Shown here in pieces: positions 18,835 through 27,015 of a stretch of 64,000 bases of DNA (position 1 is the stretch's first letter; each line of letters opens with the position of its first letter). The position numbers and the translations under genes are program-made. The DNA is taken from NCBI RefSeq assembly GCF_036634175.1, contig NZ_JAZIFX010000001.1:6510001-6574000 (forward strand). The letters run 5' to 3'. The notes below the pieces were generated by a model. It saw only the letters and a list, made by a program, of their open reading frames with translations, ran no database searches and was not told where the DNA came from. The DNA comes from Streptomyces sp. P9-A2 (GTDB lineage Bacteria > Actinomycetota > Actinomycetes > Streptomycetales > Streptomycetaceae).

Positions 18835-19668
18835 TCAGCGCAGTCCGGCGAAGAGATCGTTCTCGGGTACGGCCGCGCCGGTGGCGCCCTTGACACGTAC
18901 GAAGGTCTCCGTGCCCATCAACTCGCCGAACCTCTCCTTGCCCATCTTGAGGAAGAAGATGTTCTCGCCCTGACTGGCGTGCGCGGCCAGCGCATCGAAC
19001 TTCTGACCGCTGAACGCGGTGGTGTCCACCCACGTGGTGATCTCATCGTCGGGGAGGCCGATCTCGGCCATCGCGGCGGCCTCGGCAGGATCCGGCTCCG
19101 GCATGTCCTCATGAAACTCGCGCATGATTTCGCCGAACCGCTGCATCCCCGAGCGGGGCATCGTGGTCCAGTACACCTTCGGTGTCAGCGTGGTCATCTC
19201 CAGCGCCGCCATCGTGATGCGGTGGGCCTGGATGTGGTCAGGGTGGCCGTAGAAGCCGTTCTCGTCGTAGGTGACGACCACATCGGGTCGGTAGTGCCGC
19301 ATGAGTTCCGCAAGCCGGGCGGCGCCTTCCTCGACGGGGGTCCGCCAGAAGGATCCGGGGGCGTCGTTGCTCGGCCAGCCCATCATCCCGGAGTCGGCGT
19401 AGTCCAGCATCTCCAGCTCGCTGACCTTCAGGACGTCACAGCTCGCCTCGAGTTCTTGACGGCGCATCAAGGCGACGGCCGCCGGATCGTGCCCGGGATC
19501 GCCCGGCTTGGCGCCTCCCGTTCCGTCACCGCAACCGCCGTCGGTACACGTCACGAGAACCGTACGGATGCCTTCCGCCGCGTACCGCGCGAGGATCCCT
19601 CCGGTTCCGGTGGCCTCGTCGTCGGGGTGGGCGTGTACTGCCATGAGCGTCAAGGGCCGGTCGGTCAT
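18835..19668 (-). CDS. mca: PIG-L family deacetylase / mycothiol S-conjugate amidase-like
   Basis: 277 residues from ATG 19668. The PIG-L zinc motif HAHPDDEATGTGG is at residues 11-23, and the downstream GHPDHIQAHR supplies the third zinc ligand. TYDENGFYGHPDH and the ~280-residue length match Mca and MshB, the actinobacterial enzymes that hydrolyse the GlcNAc-inositol-linked amide of mycothiol conjugates or precursors. Conserved LMRRQELEASCDVL also fits this group. Two such genes are usual in Streptomyces, so exact assignment as Mca rather than MshB or a paralogue is uncertain. The gene stands alone, with a 5' region rich in Arg codons that is probably untranslated. Confidence 0.8.
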   Translation of the reverse strand: MTDRPLTLMAVHAHPDDEATGTGGILARYAAEGIRTVLVTCTDGGCGDGTGGAKPGDPGHDPAAVALMRRQELEASCDVLKVSELEMLDYADSGMMGWPSNDAPGSFWRTPVEEGAARLAELMRHYRPDVVVTYDENGFYGHPDHIQAHRITMAALEMTTLTPKVYWTTMPRSGMQRFGEIMREFHEDMPEPDPAEAAAMAEIGLPDDEITTWVDTTAFSGQKFDALAAHASQGENIFFLKMGKERFGELMGTETFVRVKGATGAAVPENDLFAGLR

Positions 19669-20151
19669 GAAAGAGTCCTCCTGCAGAGATACGTCTTGGT
19701 CCGAGTAGCGCGGCGGGCGTACCGCGATCCTGGGGCCCGGGTCCTGGTGGGGCGGACGACCTTGTGGTCTCCGTGTTCCCCGCCCGTGCGGCGCCGGTCC
19801 CCCGGTCGATGCAACCGTGCCGGCCCGGCCAACTGTTCCCGGCGCGGCTGTCTGGCCTTCCAGGCGGCGGCGTTCACGCGCGAAGGACGTGCAGGCGCGG
19901 CCCGCACGTCTCGGTGCCGTGTCGAATCCGACTTCTGTCCGGCACCAGCCGTGAGGTCCCGGCACGGAACGGGGGATCTTGCAGGATGACGGAATCACAG
20001 TTCGCCGGCGGTTCGTCGCCAACCGGACCGGAAGGTCCCGGTCGGCGTACGTGCCAGTCTGAGGAGAACTCGGAACGGCAGGCCCGGCCGGCGCCGGGAC
20101 GGCGAAGAACCTTGGTGTGCGGGGTCGGCGGAACCGGGTAACGTCTTGGTC

Positions 20152-20181
20152 ATGTTCTTCCAGACGCCGATTTACGAGTGA
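20152..20181 (+). CDS. Possible nine-residue leader ORF (MFFQTPIYE)
   Basis: ATG 20152 to TGA 20181 lies ~97 bp before the DUF6243-like start, just after what looks like a promoter edge (GGGTAACGT). No Shine-Dalgarno sequence is visible, so it would be leaderless. It may be a chance ORF. Confidence 0.2.
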   Translation: MFFQTPIYE

Positions 20182-20277
20182 GAGCGTGACGGGCCCCTGC
20201 TGACGACCTTCGACGTCGCCGCGCCCGTCCCCCGCCGATGAATCCGTAGATCACTTCACATCATTCCGGGAGAACCC

Positions 20278-20508
20278 GTGAGCAAGAACATCAACAACCC
20301 CGTGGGCATGGGCGGGGGCCAGCGCAAGAAGCTGTCCCGCACCGAACGGCAGAACAACGGTCCGCACCGCAACCTCGACCGCCAGGGTGCCGCCGACCAG
20401 AAGGCAGAGCTGGTGCGCAAGATGCGCGAGAAGGCAGGCGCAGCCGAGGGCGCCGGACAGATGGGCGACGACACCGCGCAGACAGGCGATGACACCGCGC
20501 AGAGCTGA
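20278..20508 (+). CDS. DUF6243-like small basic protein
   Basis: 76 residues from GTG 20278, with CGGGAGAA upstream. The sequence begins MSKNINNPVGMGGGQRKKLSR and continues TERQNNGPHRNLDRQGAAD with a Lys/Glu helix and a duplicated GDDTAQ tail. Small Streptomyces proteins named DUF6243 have this GVGGQRKKLSR core. Strongly charged, no membrane segment, probably an intrinsically disordered cytoplasmic protein of unknown role. The repeated TGDDTAQ at the end comes from a short DNA duplication. Confidence 0.7.
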   Translation: MSKNINNPVGMGGGQRKKLSRTERQNNGPHRNLDRQGAADQKAELVRKMREKAGAAEGAGQMGDDTAQTGDDTAQS

Positions 20509-20712
20509 CGCACCGCCGCCGCAGGGCGGCAACCGCACGGAGCAGGGCCCGGACCGCGACGCGCGGTCCAGGCCCTGCTGCCGTACCGGGGCGGCGGGTC
20601 CCGCTCACCGCCCCGGTTCAGCCGCGGGCCGCCCAGCCCGTCGACAGGGTGACGTCTTGTCGATGACTCATCATGTGAAGAGCGCGGTGCTCGGAAGCAG
20701 TCGCTCCCGGTT

Positions 20713-20953
20713 CAAAGTCCCAGAAAAGCCTCAGAGACTCCGTCACACTCCACCTCGCCTCGCATTTATGAAGGTCAGGAGGGGCGTGACAGCGCTTTTT
20801 CCGAGAACCCTCAGATGTCCCGGAAGAGACCAGCGAGCGCGGTGACCTGCCACGATGGACGGTTATGGACTGCTGACCTGCACGAATGACCTTTCGGCTG
20901 TTTCACGCTCGTACCCGTTGATGCAGCTGGAAGTCCCAGAAAAGTCCCAGGGA
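20713..20953 (+). repeat. att-like repeat, copy A (full arm-core-arm form)
   Basis: Left arm AAAGTCCCAGAAAAG at ~20714, core TCAGATGTCCCGGAAGA at 20811-20827, right arm GAAGTCCCAGAAAAGTCCCAG at ~20931. The interval between shares long stretches with copy B, including CCTTTCGGCTGTTTCACGCT. The core equals the last 17 bp of the HTH-murA gene at 50596. Arms on both sides of a core are the layout of a tyrosine-integrase attP. Confidence 0.7.
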
Positions 20954-21253
20954 CCGGCTGCTGCGGCTGAGGCGGTTGCGGACCTGGGCGGCCCGCTCTG
21001 GGATCGTGTGAGCGATGCTCCGTCGGCGGAGCCAGGGGCGTATTCCTTCGAGCTGTGGTCCCGTCAACACGACGACGCGGACGAGCCGGCTCGACGTTCT
21101 TCCTGGCGATGGACCTGGCGCAGGCGGTCGGGACGGCGATGGGGTCGTCGCGACGACGGCGAACACCGGCGCGGTCTTCCTGATGTCGGCGCTGCTCGTG
21201 CGCGCCGCCCTCACCTGGTACTTCACGCTCCGAGCAAGAGGGCGGGCGTAGGG

Positions 21254-21397
21254 CATGGAGCCGACCGGATAGACGCTCATACCGCTGGTGATCCGGTTCT
21301 CCCCGCCCGCCGACGGCGTGGTGATCAGAGGTGTCGTCACTACCGAACCACCACGGTCCAGCAGGGGTACGGACGCGGCCTTGACGATGGTGGTCAT
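21254..21397 (-). pseudogene. Cupin-type protein, N-terminal fragment
   Basis: From ATG 21397, preceded by GAGAGGAA, the frame reads MTTIVKAASVPLLDRGGSVV and a further ~28 residues ending in MSVYPVGS, which is the usual start of small cupins before their metal-binding HxH strand. The His-rich core never appears; the frame runs into unrelated sequence. It is a truncated remnant of about 48 codons. The flanking 20954-21253 holds no recognisable gene. Confidence 0.5.
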
Positions 21398-21600
21398 CCG
21401 GGGTTCCTCTCCACGTTCGGGGGCTGCGCCGACCGACGCTAGGCCGCCTCCCTGTCCTTGGGTGCCCTCCGGCGTGCAGCTTCACGTTGCGCTCCGGGAG
21501 GGGTGAGTTCGCAGAACCCGGCTGTACCGTCGGCCGGCGTCCCACGGCGTATCGACTCGTGCGCGCAACGTGCCGGAAAGGAAAGGCAGGTATCGGCCGG

Positions 21601-22205
21601 ATGAGGCTTCCCGTTCTCAGCGATGAGCAGATGACTCCGCGGCAGCAGGACCTGGCCGCTCGGATCGCCGCCCGGATCGCCGGTCGGCGCGGTGCCGTCC
21701 GCGGTCCGTTCCGCGGCTGGCTGTACAGCCCGGAGATGTGCGAGCGCGCCGAATCCCTCGGCGCCTTCGCCCGTTTCGACTGCAGCCTCCCCAAGCACTT
21801 GCGCGAACTGGCGCTGCTGATGGCGGCCCGGAACTGGGACGCGCAGTACTCCTGGAACGCTCATGTGCACCGGGCGATCGAGGCTGGCGTTCCGGAGGCC
21901 GCCGCCAAGACCATCGCAAAGAAGCGCGAGGCCGTTTTCGACAGCGAGGCGGACCAGGCCTTCTACCAGTTCTGCCGCGGGGTTCTCGAGGAGCACTTCG
22001 TCTTTGACGCCACCTGCGCGCGTGCCCTGGAGCACTTCGGTGCCAAGGGACTCGTCGACACCATCGGCGCACTCGGCAACTTCACCATGCTCGACATGTG
22101 CCTGAACGCCTTCCAGGTGGACCTCCGGGCCGACAAGGAACCCCGTTCCCGGACATCCGCGGCTACGAGCGCGTCACCCCGAGCACGGACGGACAGCGGC
22201 CGTGA
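21601..22205 (+). pseudogene. Carboxymuconolactone decarboxylase-family protein with C-terminal frameshift
   Basis: From ATG 21601, MRLPVLSDEQMTPRQQDLAA and the helical core with RELALLMAARNWDAQYSW match CMD/AhpD-like proteins of ~190 residues. In a run of four C at 22141-22144 the frame breaks: one inserted base would restore PPFPDIRGYERVTPSTDGQRP and a TGA at 22203. Without it the frame reads on into a downstream transporter fragment. The frameshift touches only the last ~20 residues, so some activity might survive. Confidence 0.7.
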
Positions 22206-22243
22206 GCCCGCCCGGGGACGGAAGCACGCGGGGAGGGACCGCC

Positions 22244-22500
22244 ATGACCGAGAGGGCGCCATCGCCACCGACCGATCGCCTTCCACGGCCGTCCTCCGCG
22301 TCAGGGGCGTCACCAAGAGCTTCGGCGGCGCGGCGGCCCTCAAGGGCGTCGACCTCGACCTCCACCCCGGCGAGATCCACGCCCTCATGGGCATGAACGG
22401 CGCCGGCAAGTCGACCCTGGTGCAGATCCTCTCCGGAGCGCACCAGGCCGACGGCGGCACCGTGGAGGTGGGGGGGGTACCCCTGGCCAGGTGGCTCGGC
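22244..22500 (+). pseudogene. Sugar ABC transporter ATPase, N-terminal fragment
   Basis: ATG 22244 (MTERAPSPPTDRL) with a one-base loss near 22290 leads into STAVLRVRGVTKSFGGAAAL and a perfect Walker A, GMNGAGKSTLVQ, then DGGTVEVGGVPL. This is the start of an RbsA/MglA-type ATPase. After about 85 codons the homology stops; Q loop, signature and Walker B are missing. It is a decayed fragment, formerly in an operon with the CMD gene. Confidence 0.75.
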
Positions 22501-22812
22501 CATCGGGGAGTGGGCGAGACCATCATCGAAGGCTCCGGCGATGACATCGACGTCCATGTGGTGATCTACTCCGAAGCCGCGCACGGCCGGTTCCTGTACC
22601 GGCGCACGAGCTCCCGCGGAACCCGCGACGCCACGCGGTGACCCGCACACGGCGCACCGCCATCAGCCGGTTCCCACGCCTTCTCGACGCCGTGGCGCGT
22701 TCCGTACGCCCGCTCCGGGAGGGATGCTGTGGGCAGGTGGCCGCGTTCACCGGCCTCCTTGTGCGACGGGGGCACGACAGGAAATGTGGCGGAGGGACAT
22801 CGGAGGTTGCTG

Positions 22813-24189
22813 GTGGCCGTGGGTACGACTCGGGCCCGGTGGTCCCGGCTGGCCGTCTATCCCGCCCGTGGCGTCGTCCTGGCCTTCGCGTTCGTCGTCG
22901 TGCTGGGTGCGGCCCTGCTGATGCTGCCGGCCGCCACCGAGCCCGGCAGGGACACCAACGTACTGACTGCCCTGTTCACCTCCACGGGGGCGGTCAGCGG
23001 CGGGCTGCCCCTCGTGGGGACCGGCAGCCACTGGAGCGCGTTCGGCGAGGGCGTGGTCCTGGCTCTGATCCAGATCGGCGGGTTCGGCATCATGACGCTC
23101 GCGTCGCTGCTGGCCCTGCTCGTCTCCGGTCGGCTGCGACTGCGGACACAGCTCGCCACGCAGGCGGAGAGGAGCCTCAGCGTCGGTGACATCCGTCGGG
23201 TGGTCCTGGGAGTCGCGGGCATCACGCTGGCCATCGAACTGGCCACGGCCGCCGTGCTCACGGTCCGTTTCCACATCGGCCATGGCCTGACGGCCGGAAA
23301 CGCCGTCTACCACGGGATCTTCTACGGGATCTCCGCCTTCAGCAACGCCGGGTTCGGGCTGCGCGACGACAACCTCGTCGGCTATGCGCACGATCCCTGG
23401 ATCGTCCTGCCGATCGCCGCCGCCTGTGTGCTCGGTGCCCTCGGCTTCCCCGTACTGTTCGAACTGCTGCGCAGCCGCCCGGGCGCCCGCGGCGGCACCC
23501 GGCACCGCTGGTCCCTGCACACCCGGCTCACCCTCCTCACCTCCGCGGTCCTGCTCGCCGTCGGCACCGTCATGACCTGCGCGCTGGAGTGGAGCAACCC
23601 GAGGACTCTCGGATCCCTGGAATGGGGGGACAAGCTGCTGGACGGGTTCTTCACCGCTGCCAGCTCGCGTACCGCCGGCTTCAACACCGTCGACACCGGT
23701 GCCATGGAACCGGCCACCCTCCTGGGCATCTGCGTGCTGATGTTCATCGGCGGCGGCAGCGCGGGTACCGCGGGCGGCATCAAGGTCACCACGTTCGCGG
23801 TTCTGGGAGCGGCGATCCTGGCCGAGATCCGCGGGCGCACCGACGCGGACATCATGGGCCGCCGGCTCTCCACGGCCACGCTGCGTCAGGCCCTCACCGT
23901 GGCGCTGCTGGGTGTGGGTCTCGTCATGGCGGGCACGTTGGTGCTGCTCGCCGTCACCGGGGAAAGAGCCGACGCGGTCCTGGCGGTCCTGTTCGAGGCC
24001 GTCTCTGCTTTCGGCACGGTCGGCCTGAGTACCGGCATCACCGGGAACCTTCCCGCAGCGGGCCAACTCACCGTCATCGTCATGATGTTCGTCGGGCGCG
24101 TCGGCCCGATCACTCTCGCCAGCGCGCTCGCACTGCGTCAGCGCGACCGCCGGTACACCCTGCCCGAGGAGCGACCCGTCATTGGCTGA
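22813..24189 (+). CDS. ktrB: KtrB/TrkH-family potassium uptake channel subunit
   Basis: 458 residues from GTG 22813, six bases after CGGAGG. The protein is highly hydrophobic with four pore repeats, each carrying the selectivity-filter Gly: FTSTGAVSGGLP, ISAFSNAGFGL, SSRTAGFNTVDTG and VSAFGTVGLSTG. This is the Trk/Ktr/HKT fold, about 10 membrane helices, which carries K+ (often Na+-coupled) across the cytoplasmic membrane. The Gly-rich gate segment GGGSAGTAGGIK is present. It overlaps the regulatory subunit gene by 8 bases, so the pair is translationally coupled. A kdpA fragment lies just downstream. Confidence 0.9.
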   Translation: MAVGTTRARWSRLAVYPARGVVLAFAFVVVLGAALLMLPAATEPGRDTNVLTALFTSTGAVSGGLPLVGTGSHWSAFGEGVVLALIQIGGFGIMTLASLLALLVSGRLRLRTQLATQAERSLSVGDIRRVVLGVAGITLAIELATAAVLTVRFHIGHGLTAGNAVYHGIFYGISAFSNAGFGLRDDNLVGYAHDPWIVLPIAAACVLGALGFPVLFELLRSRPGARGGTRHRWSLHTRLTLLTSAVLLAVGTVMTCALEWSNPRTLGSLEWGDKLLDGFFTAASSRTAGFNTVDTGAMEPATLLGICVLMFIGGGSAGTAGGIKVTTFAVLGAAILAEIRGRTDADIMGRRLSTATLRQALTVALLGVGLVMAGTLVLLAVTGERADAVLAVLFEAVSAFGTVGLSTGITGNLPAAGQLTVIVMMFVGRVGPITLASALALRQRDRRYTLPEERPVIG

Positions 24190-24901
24190 CCACTTCAAGT
24201 TACTGCGTCCACACCGACGTCGGCGTTCCGCCGACCGTCGCCCGGCCCGCGATTCCAGAGTGGCGGTGATCGGTCTCGGCCGTTTCGGACAGTCCGTGGC
24301 GGCGGAGCTGATGCGGCGTGGCTGGGACGTGCTCGGCGTCGACGCCGACGTCGGCGTCGTCCAGAAGGTCGGCGAAGAGCTGACCCAGGTTGCCGCCGCG
24401 GACTGCACCGACCCCGCTGTGCTGGCGCAGCTCGGCGTCGGCGAGTTCTCCCGCGTGGTGGTCGGTATCGGCACCGACCTGGAAGCCAGCATCCTGACCA
24501 CCTCCAACCTCGTCGACGCCGGCGTGGCCGCCATCTGGGTTCGGGCCACCACCCGGCAGCACGGACAGATCCTGGAACGCATCGGTGCCCACCACATCGT
24601 CCTGCCCGAGCACGACATGGGCGAGCGCGTGGCCCACCTGGTCACTGGCCGGATGCTGGACTTCATCGCCTTCGACAGCGATTACGCGCTGATCAAGACG
24701 CTCGCCCCGAAGGTCGTCGGCGGGATCCCGCTGGGCGAGAGCCGGGTGCGCAGTACGTACGGCGTCACCGTCGTCGGCATCAAACGCCCCGGCGCCGACT
24801 TCACTCACGCCACCGCCGAGACGGTCGTCCATCCCGGCGACGTCATCATCGTCACAGGCAGGACCCGGGCGGTGGAGATGTTCGCGGAGCTGGACCGGTG
24901 A
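24182..24901 (+). CDS. ktrA: KtrA/TrkA-type RCK regulatory subunit of potassium uptake
   Basis: 239 residues from TTG 24182, inside the end of ktrB. Residues ~25-150 are an RCK_N Rossmann fold with VAVIGLGRFGQSVA and the acidic GVDAD at the end of beta 2; residues ~155-239 are an RCK_C domain (SRVRSTYGVTVVGIKRPG). In the family an octameric ring binds ATP/ADP and opens KtrB. The N-terminal extension of ~22 basic residues is unusual but contains no domain. Operon partner of ktrB. Confidence 0.9.
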   Translation: MADHFKLLRPHRRRRSADRRPARDSRVAVIGLGRFGQSVAAELMRRGWDVLGVDADVGVVQKVGEELTQVAAADCTDPAVLAQLGVGEFSRVVVGIGTDLEASILTTSNLVDAGVAAIWVRATTRQHGQILERIGAHHIVLPEHDMGERVAHLVTGRMLDFIAFDSDYALIKTLAPKVVGGIPLGESRVRSTYGVTVVGIKRPGADFTHATAETVVHPGDVIIVTGRTRAVEMFAELDR

Positions 24902-24937
24902 GACGCACCGTCAACGCAGGCACTACGGCCTCAGACA

Positions 24938-25060
24938 TCAGCGGAATGACAATCCAGCTCGGCCGCGCAGCATCGCGAGCCCGCTCATGGTGTTGAACCA
25001 CTGCGTGTCCGCGTTCGGACCGGCGAAGGCCGAGCCGTTGTTGTCGGCGCTCGAGCTATA
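24938..25060 (-). pseudogene. kdpA C-terminal fragment
   Basis: The minus frame from 25060 to TGA at 24938 reads YSSSADNNGSAFAGPNADTQ and then FNTMSGLAMLRG. This matches the KdpA segment with the NNNGSAFAGL and YNTTLGxAMLxGR motifs that form part of the pore of the KdpFABC K+ pump. Only about 40 codons remain and the reading then ends. The 5' side is cut at about 25060, 18 bp before the MITE. Confidence 0.75.
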
Positions 25061-25078
25061 GGGGGTCTGTCAAACGAG

Positions 25079-25281
25079 CGGCCCTGTCTCACATTCGGTG
25101 GTGACGGTAAGTAGTTTCCGTGACTGGCAGTAACACTCCCAGGCCAGCACGGGTGTAGCGACCGTCGGCACCGTGTCTGTCCCGCTCGATGGCGCGTCTG
25201 CGGCTGCTCTCCTCGGAGCCCGGAGCAGGCACATCACATCGGTGATGACGTTCCGTCACCACCGAATGTGAGACAGGGCCG
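25079..25281. mobile_element. 203-bp MITE with perfect 29-bp terminal inverted repeats
   Basis: CGGCCCTGTCTCACATTCGG... at 25079-25107 is the exact reverse complement of 25253-25281. The 145-bp interior has no ORF with a start and ribosome site. Size, perfect ends and lack of a transposase define a miniature inverted-repeat element; the GGCCCTGTCTCAC tip resembles IS ends. No clear target duplication is visible (flanks AAACGAG and AACGTTT are only partly alike). Confidence 0.8.
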
Positions 25282-25348
25282 AACGTTTTACAGTCCCCGG
25301 CGCGGCGTCCCGGGAGATCCTGGGACGGCGTGCCGAGGCCGGCTGAGG

Positions 25349-25741
25349 TCAGGCAGCCAGCTGCCGCAGCAGGTCGGACGAGTCGTGCAGCGCCGTCATC
25401 TGTACGAAGCGACCATCGCTGACCTTGTAGATGGCGTACTCGGTGATCTCGAAGGAGGTGCCGGAGGGAGGAACGCCGAGCCACTCCTTCACCGGGGTGC
25501 CGGTGTTGATCGCGCGCACGGCGATCCGGTCCCGGTCGAACAGCAGCTCCTTGACCTCCCAGTGGAGGTCCGGAACGGCGTCGAGGTTGTACTTCATGAC
25601 CGCGATGACGTCGTCGCGGGTGCCCGGTTCGCCGTTCAGCACGACGTCGTCGGCGATGAACTCGTCCATGCGGTCGAGCTCGCGGACATCGAGCGCCGCC
25701 ACGTAGCGCAGGTACCAGTCCTTGAGGCCGGAGTCGGTCAT
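25349..25741 (-). CDS. SnoaL-like / NTF2-fold protein
   Basis: 130 residues from ATG 25741. The pattern [58 protein letters not shown] and [18 protein letters not shown] is that of SnoaL-like polyketide-cyclase or ester-cyclase family proteins, a cone-shaped alpha+beta fold. No catalytic residue set can be assigned with certainty, and the substrate is unknown. It sits next to the MITE and 460 bp from a minus-strand SDR. Confidence 0.85.
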   Translation of the reverse strand: MTDSGLKDWYLRYVAALDVRELDRMDEFIADDVVLNGEPGTRDDVIAVMKYNLDAVPDLHWEVKELLFDRDRIAVRAINTGTPVKEWLGVPPSGTSFEITEYAIYKVSDGRFVQMTALHDSSDLLRQLAA

Positions 25742-26203
25742 CGGTTTCTCCTTCTGGGTCGTCGAACCCTGTGCGGGAACCGAGGGAGAGTGGCGAGGAC
25801 CGGTGCCCCGCTCAACTCGCTACCGAGGTTAGGGATGGCGACGGTGGTGGCCAGAGTCCTCCCGAGCCCGGGGACTGGGAGTACCACGTTCGCCGCGCCG
25901 CGTGAACCTGGCCTCGATTCATGAGTGAGGACGAGGAAGGGCGCGCCGCACACGACGTGAGCAGAGGCTAGGTGTATTGACCCGCAGGGTTGTTGACGCC
26001 GTGCGTGCGGTGCTGTCCTGGACAGCACCACCACACCGAAGGTCTTCGCCATGATCAAGCCCGGCCGGCGTCAACAACGCTCATGATCAATGCAGTTAGG
26101 TCCTGCGTGTCCGGTCGCGGTCGCGTACGACGGTCGCAGCCCGCTCCGCATGCGCTGGAAGTGCCGGTGGAATCGGCGAGGAAGGTGTGTCGTCCGTTCA
26201 GCT

Positions 26204-26902
26204 TCACCACGGGAGGGGGCCGTAGCGGTCGATGATCCGACCGGTTCCGGCGCTGGGGTCCTCGGTGGCCAGCGTCACGATGGCGTCGGTTCCCTCGGCC
26301 ACGGTCTGGGTGCCGGTGTGGCCGTTGAGATCGGTTGCGGTGTAGCCGGGATCGACGGCGTTGAACCGGACGTCGCCGAACGCCTTCGCGTACTGAGTGG
26401 TCAGCATCGTGACGGCAGCCTTGGAGGCCGCATAGGCGGGGGCGATCACCTTCGACTCGACCCGTTCGGGGTCGTGGGTCAGTGCGACGGACCCCAGGCC
26501 GCTGCTGACGTTGACGACGGCCGGAGCGCCGGAGGCGCGGAGGAGCGGCAGGAAGGCCGTGGTGACCCGCACGACGCTGACGACGTTGGTGTCGAGCACC
26601 AGTGCGACCTCCGTGCCGGTCAGCTCCTCGACGGACACGATGCTGCCGGTGATACCGGCGTTGTTGATCAGGACATCGATCCGGCCCTCGTTGGCCGCGA
26701 CATCGGCGGCCGCGGCCGCAACCGAGGCATCCTCGGTGACATCGATCTGGACGAAGCGGGCACCGAGCGCTGTCGCCGCACGGCGTCCGCGGTCGACGTC
26801 GTGGGCACCGAGGAGCACAGTGTGGCCGACTTCGGTGAGGCGGCGGGCGGTCTCGAAACCGAGGCCCTTGTTGGCGCCGGTGATGAATGTGGTCTTGGGC
26901 AT
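26204..26902 (-). CDS. Short-chain dehydrogenase/reductase
   Basis: 232 residues from ATG 26902 (MPKTTFITGANKGLGFE). The NAD(P) motif TGANKGLG, the NNAG of beta 4, the catalytic Ser in NVSSGLGS and YAASKAAV (YxxxK) are all present, so the enzyme should be active as a classical SDR. Its KGLG and the acidic ending of beta 2 are typical of NADPH-preferring members. Divergent from the MmyB-like regulator across 113 bp, so it may be that regulator's target. The longer upstream frame lacks homology. Confidence 0.9.
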   Translation of the reverse strand: MPKTTFITGANKGLGFETARRLTEVGHTVLLGAHDVDRGRRAATALGARFVQIDVTEDASVAAAAADVAANEGRIDVLINNAGITGSIVSVEELTGTEVALVLDTNVVSVVRVTTAFLPLLRASGAPAVVNVSSGLGSVALTHDPERVESKVIAPAYAASKAAVTMLTTQYAKAFGDVRFNAVDPGYTATDLNGHTGTQTVAEGTDAIVTLATEDPSAGTGRIIDRYGPLPW

Positions 26903-27015
26903 GCCCCAAACCTTTGCCGAGCCTGCCGGAACCAGCCAGGGAACGGTTCTCGGTAGGACCAGCAGTACCACCGAGCGAGCACGGAGACAGACATGTGGCC
27001 GCTTACGATGCAGGG

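Noticed and set aside
20811-20827. Core repeat as a tRNA 3' end (tRNA-type att site)
   Set aside because: No tRNA fold or CCA-proximal T-loop sequence surrounds any copy; the match is to the murA 3' end.
21487-22641. Genuine CMD-ABC ATPase fusion protein
   Set aside because: Moving one base at each of two sites restores the normal CMD tail with stop and the normal ABC start, so the fusion is produced by frameshifts.
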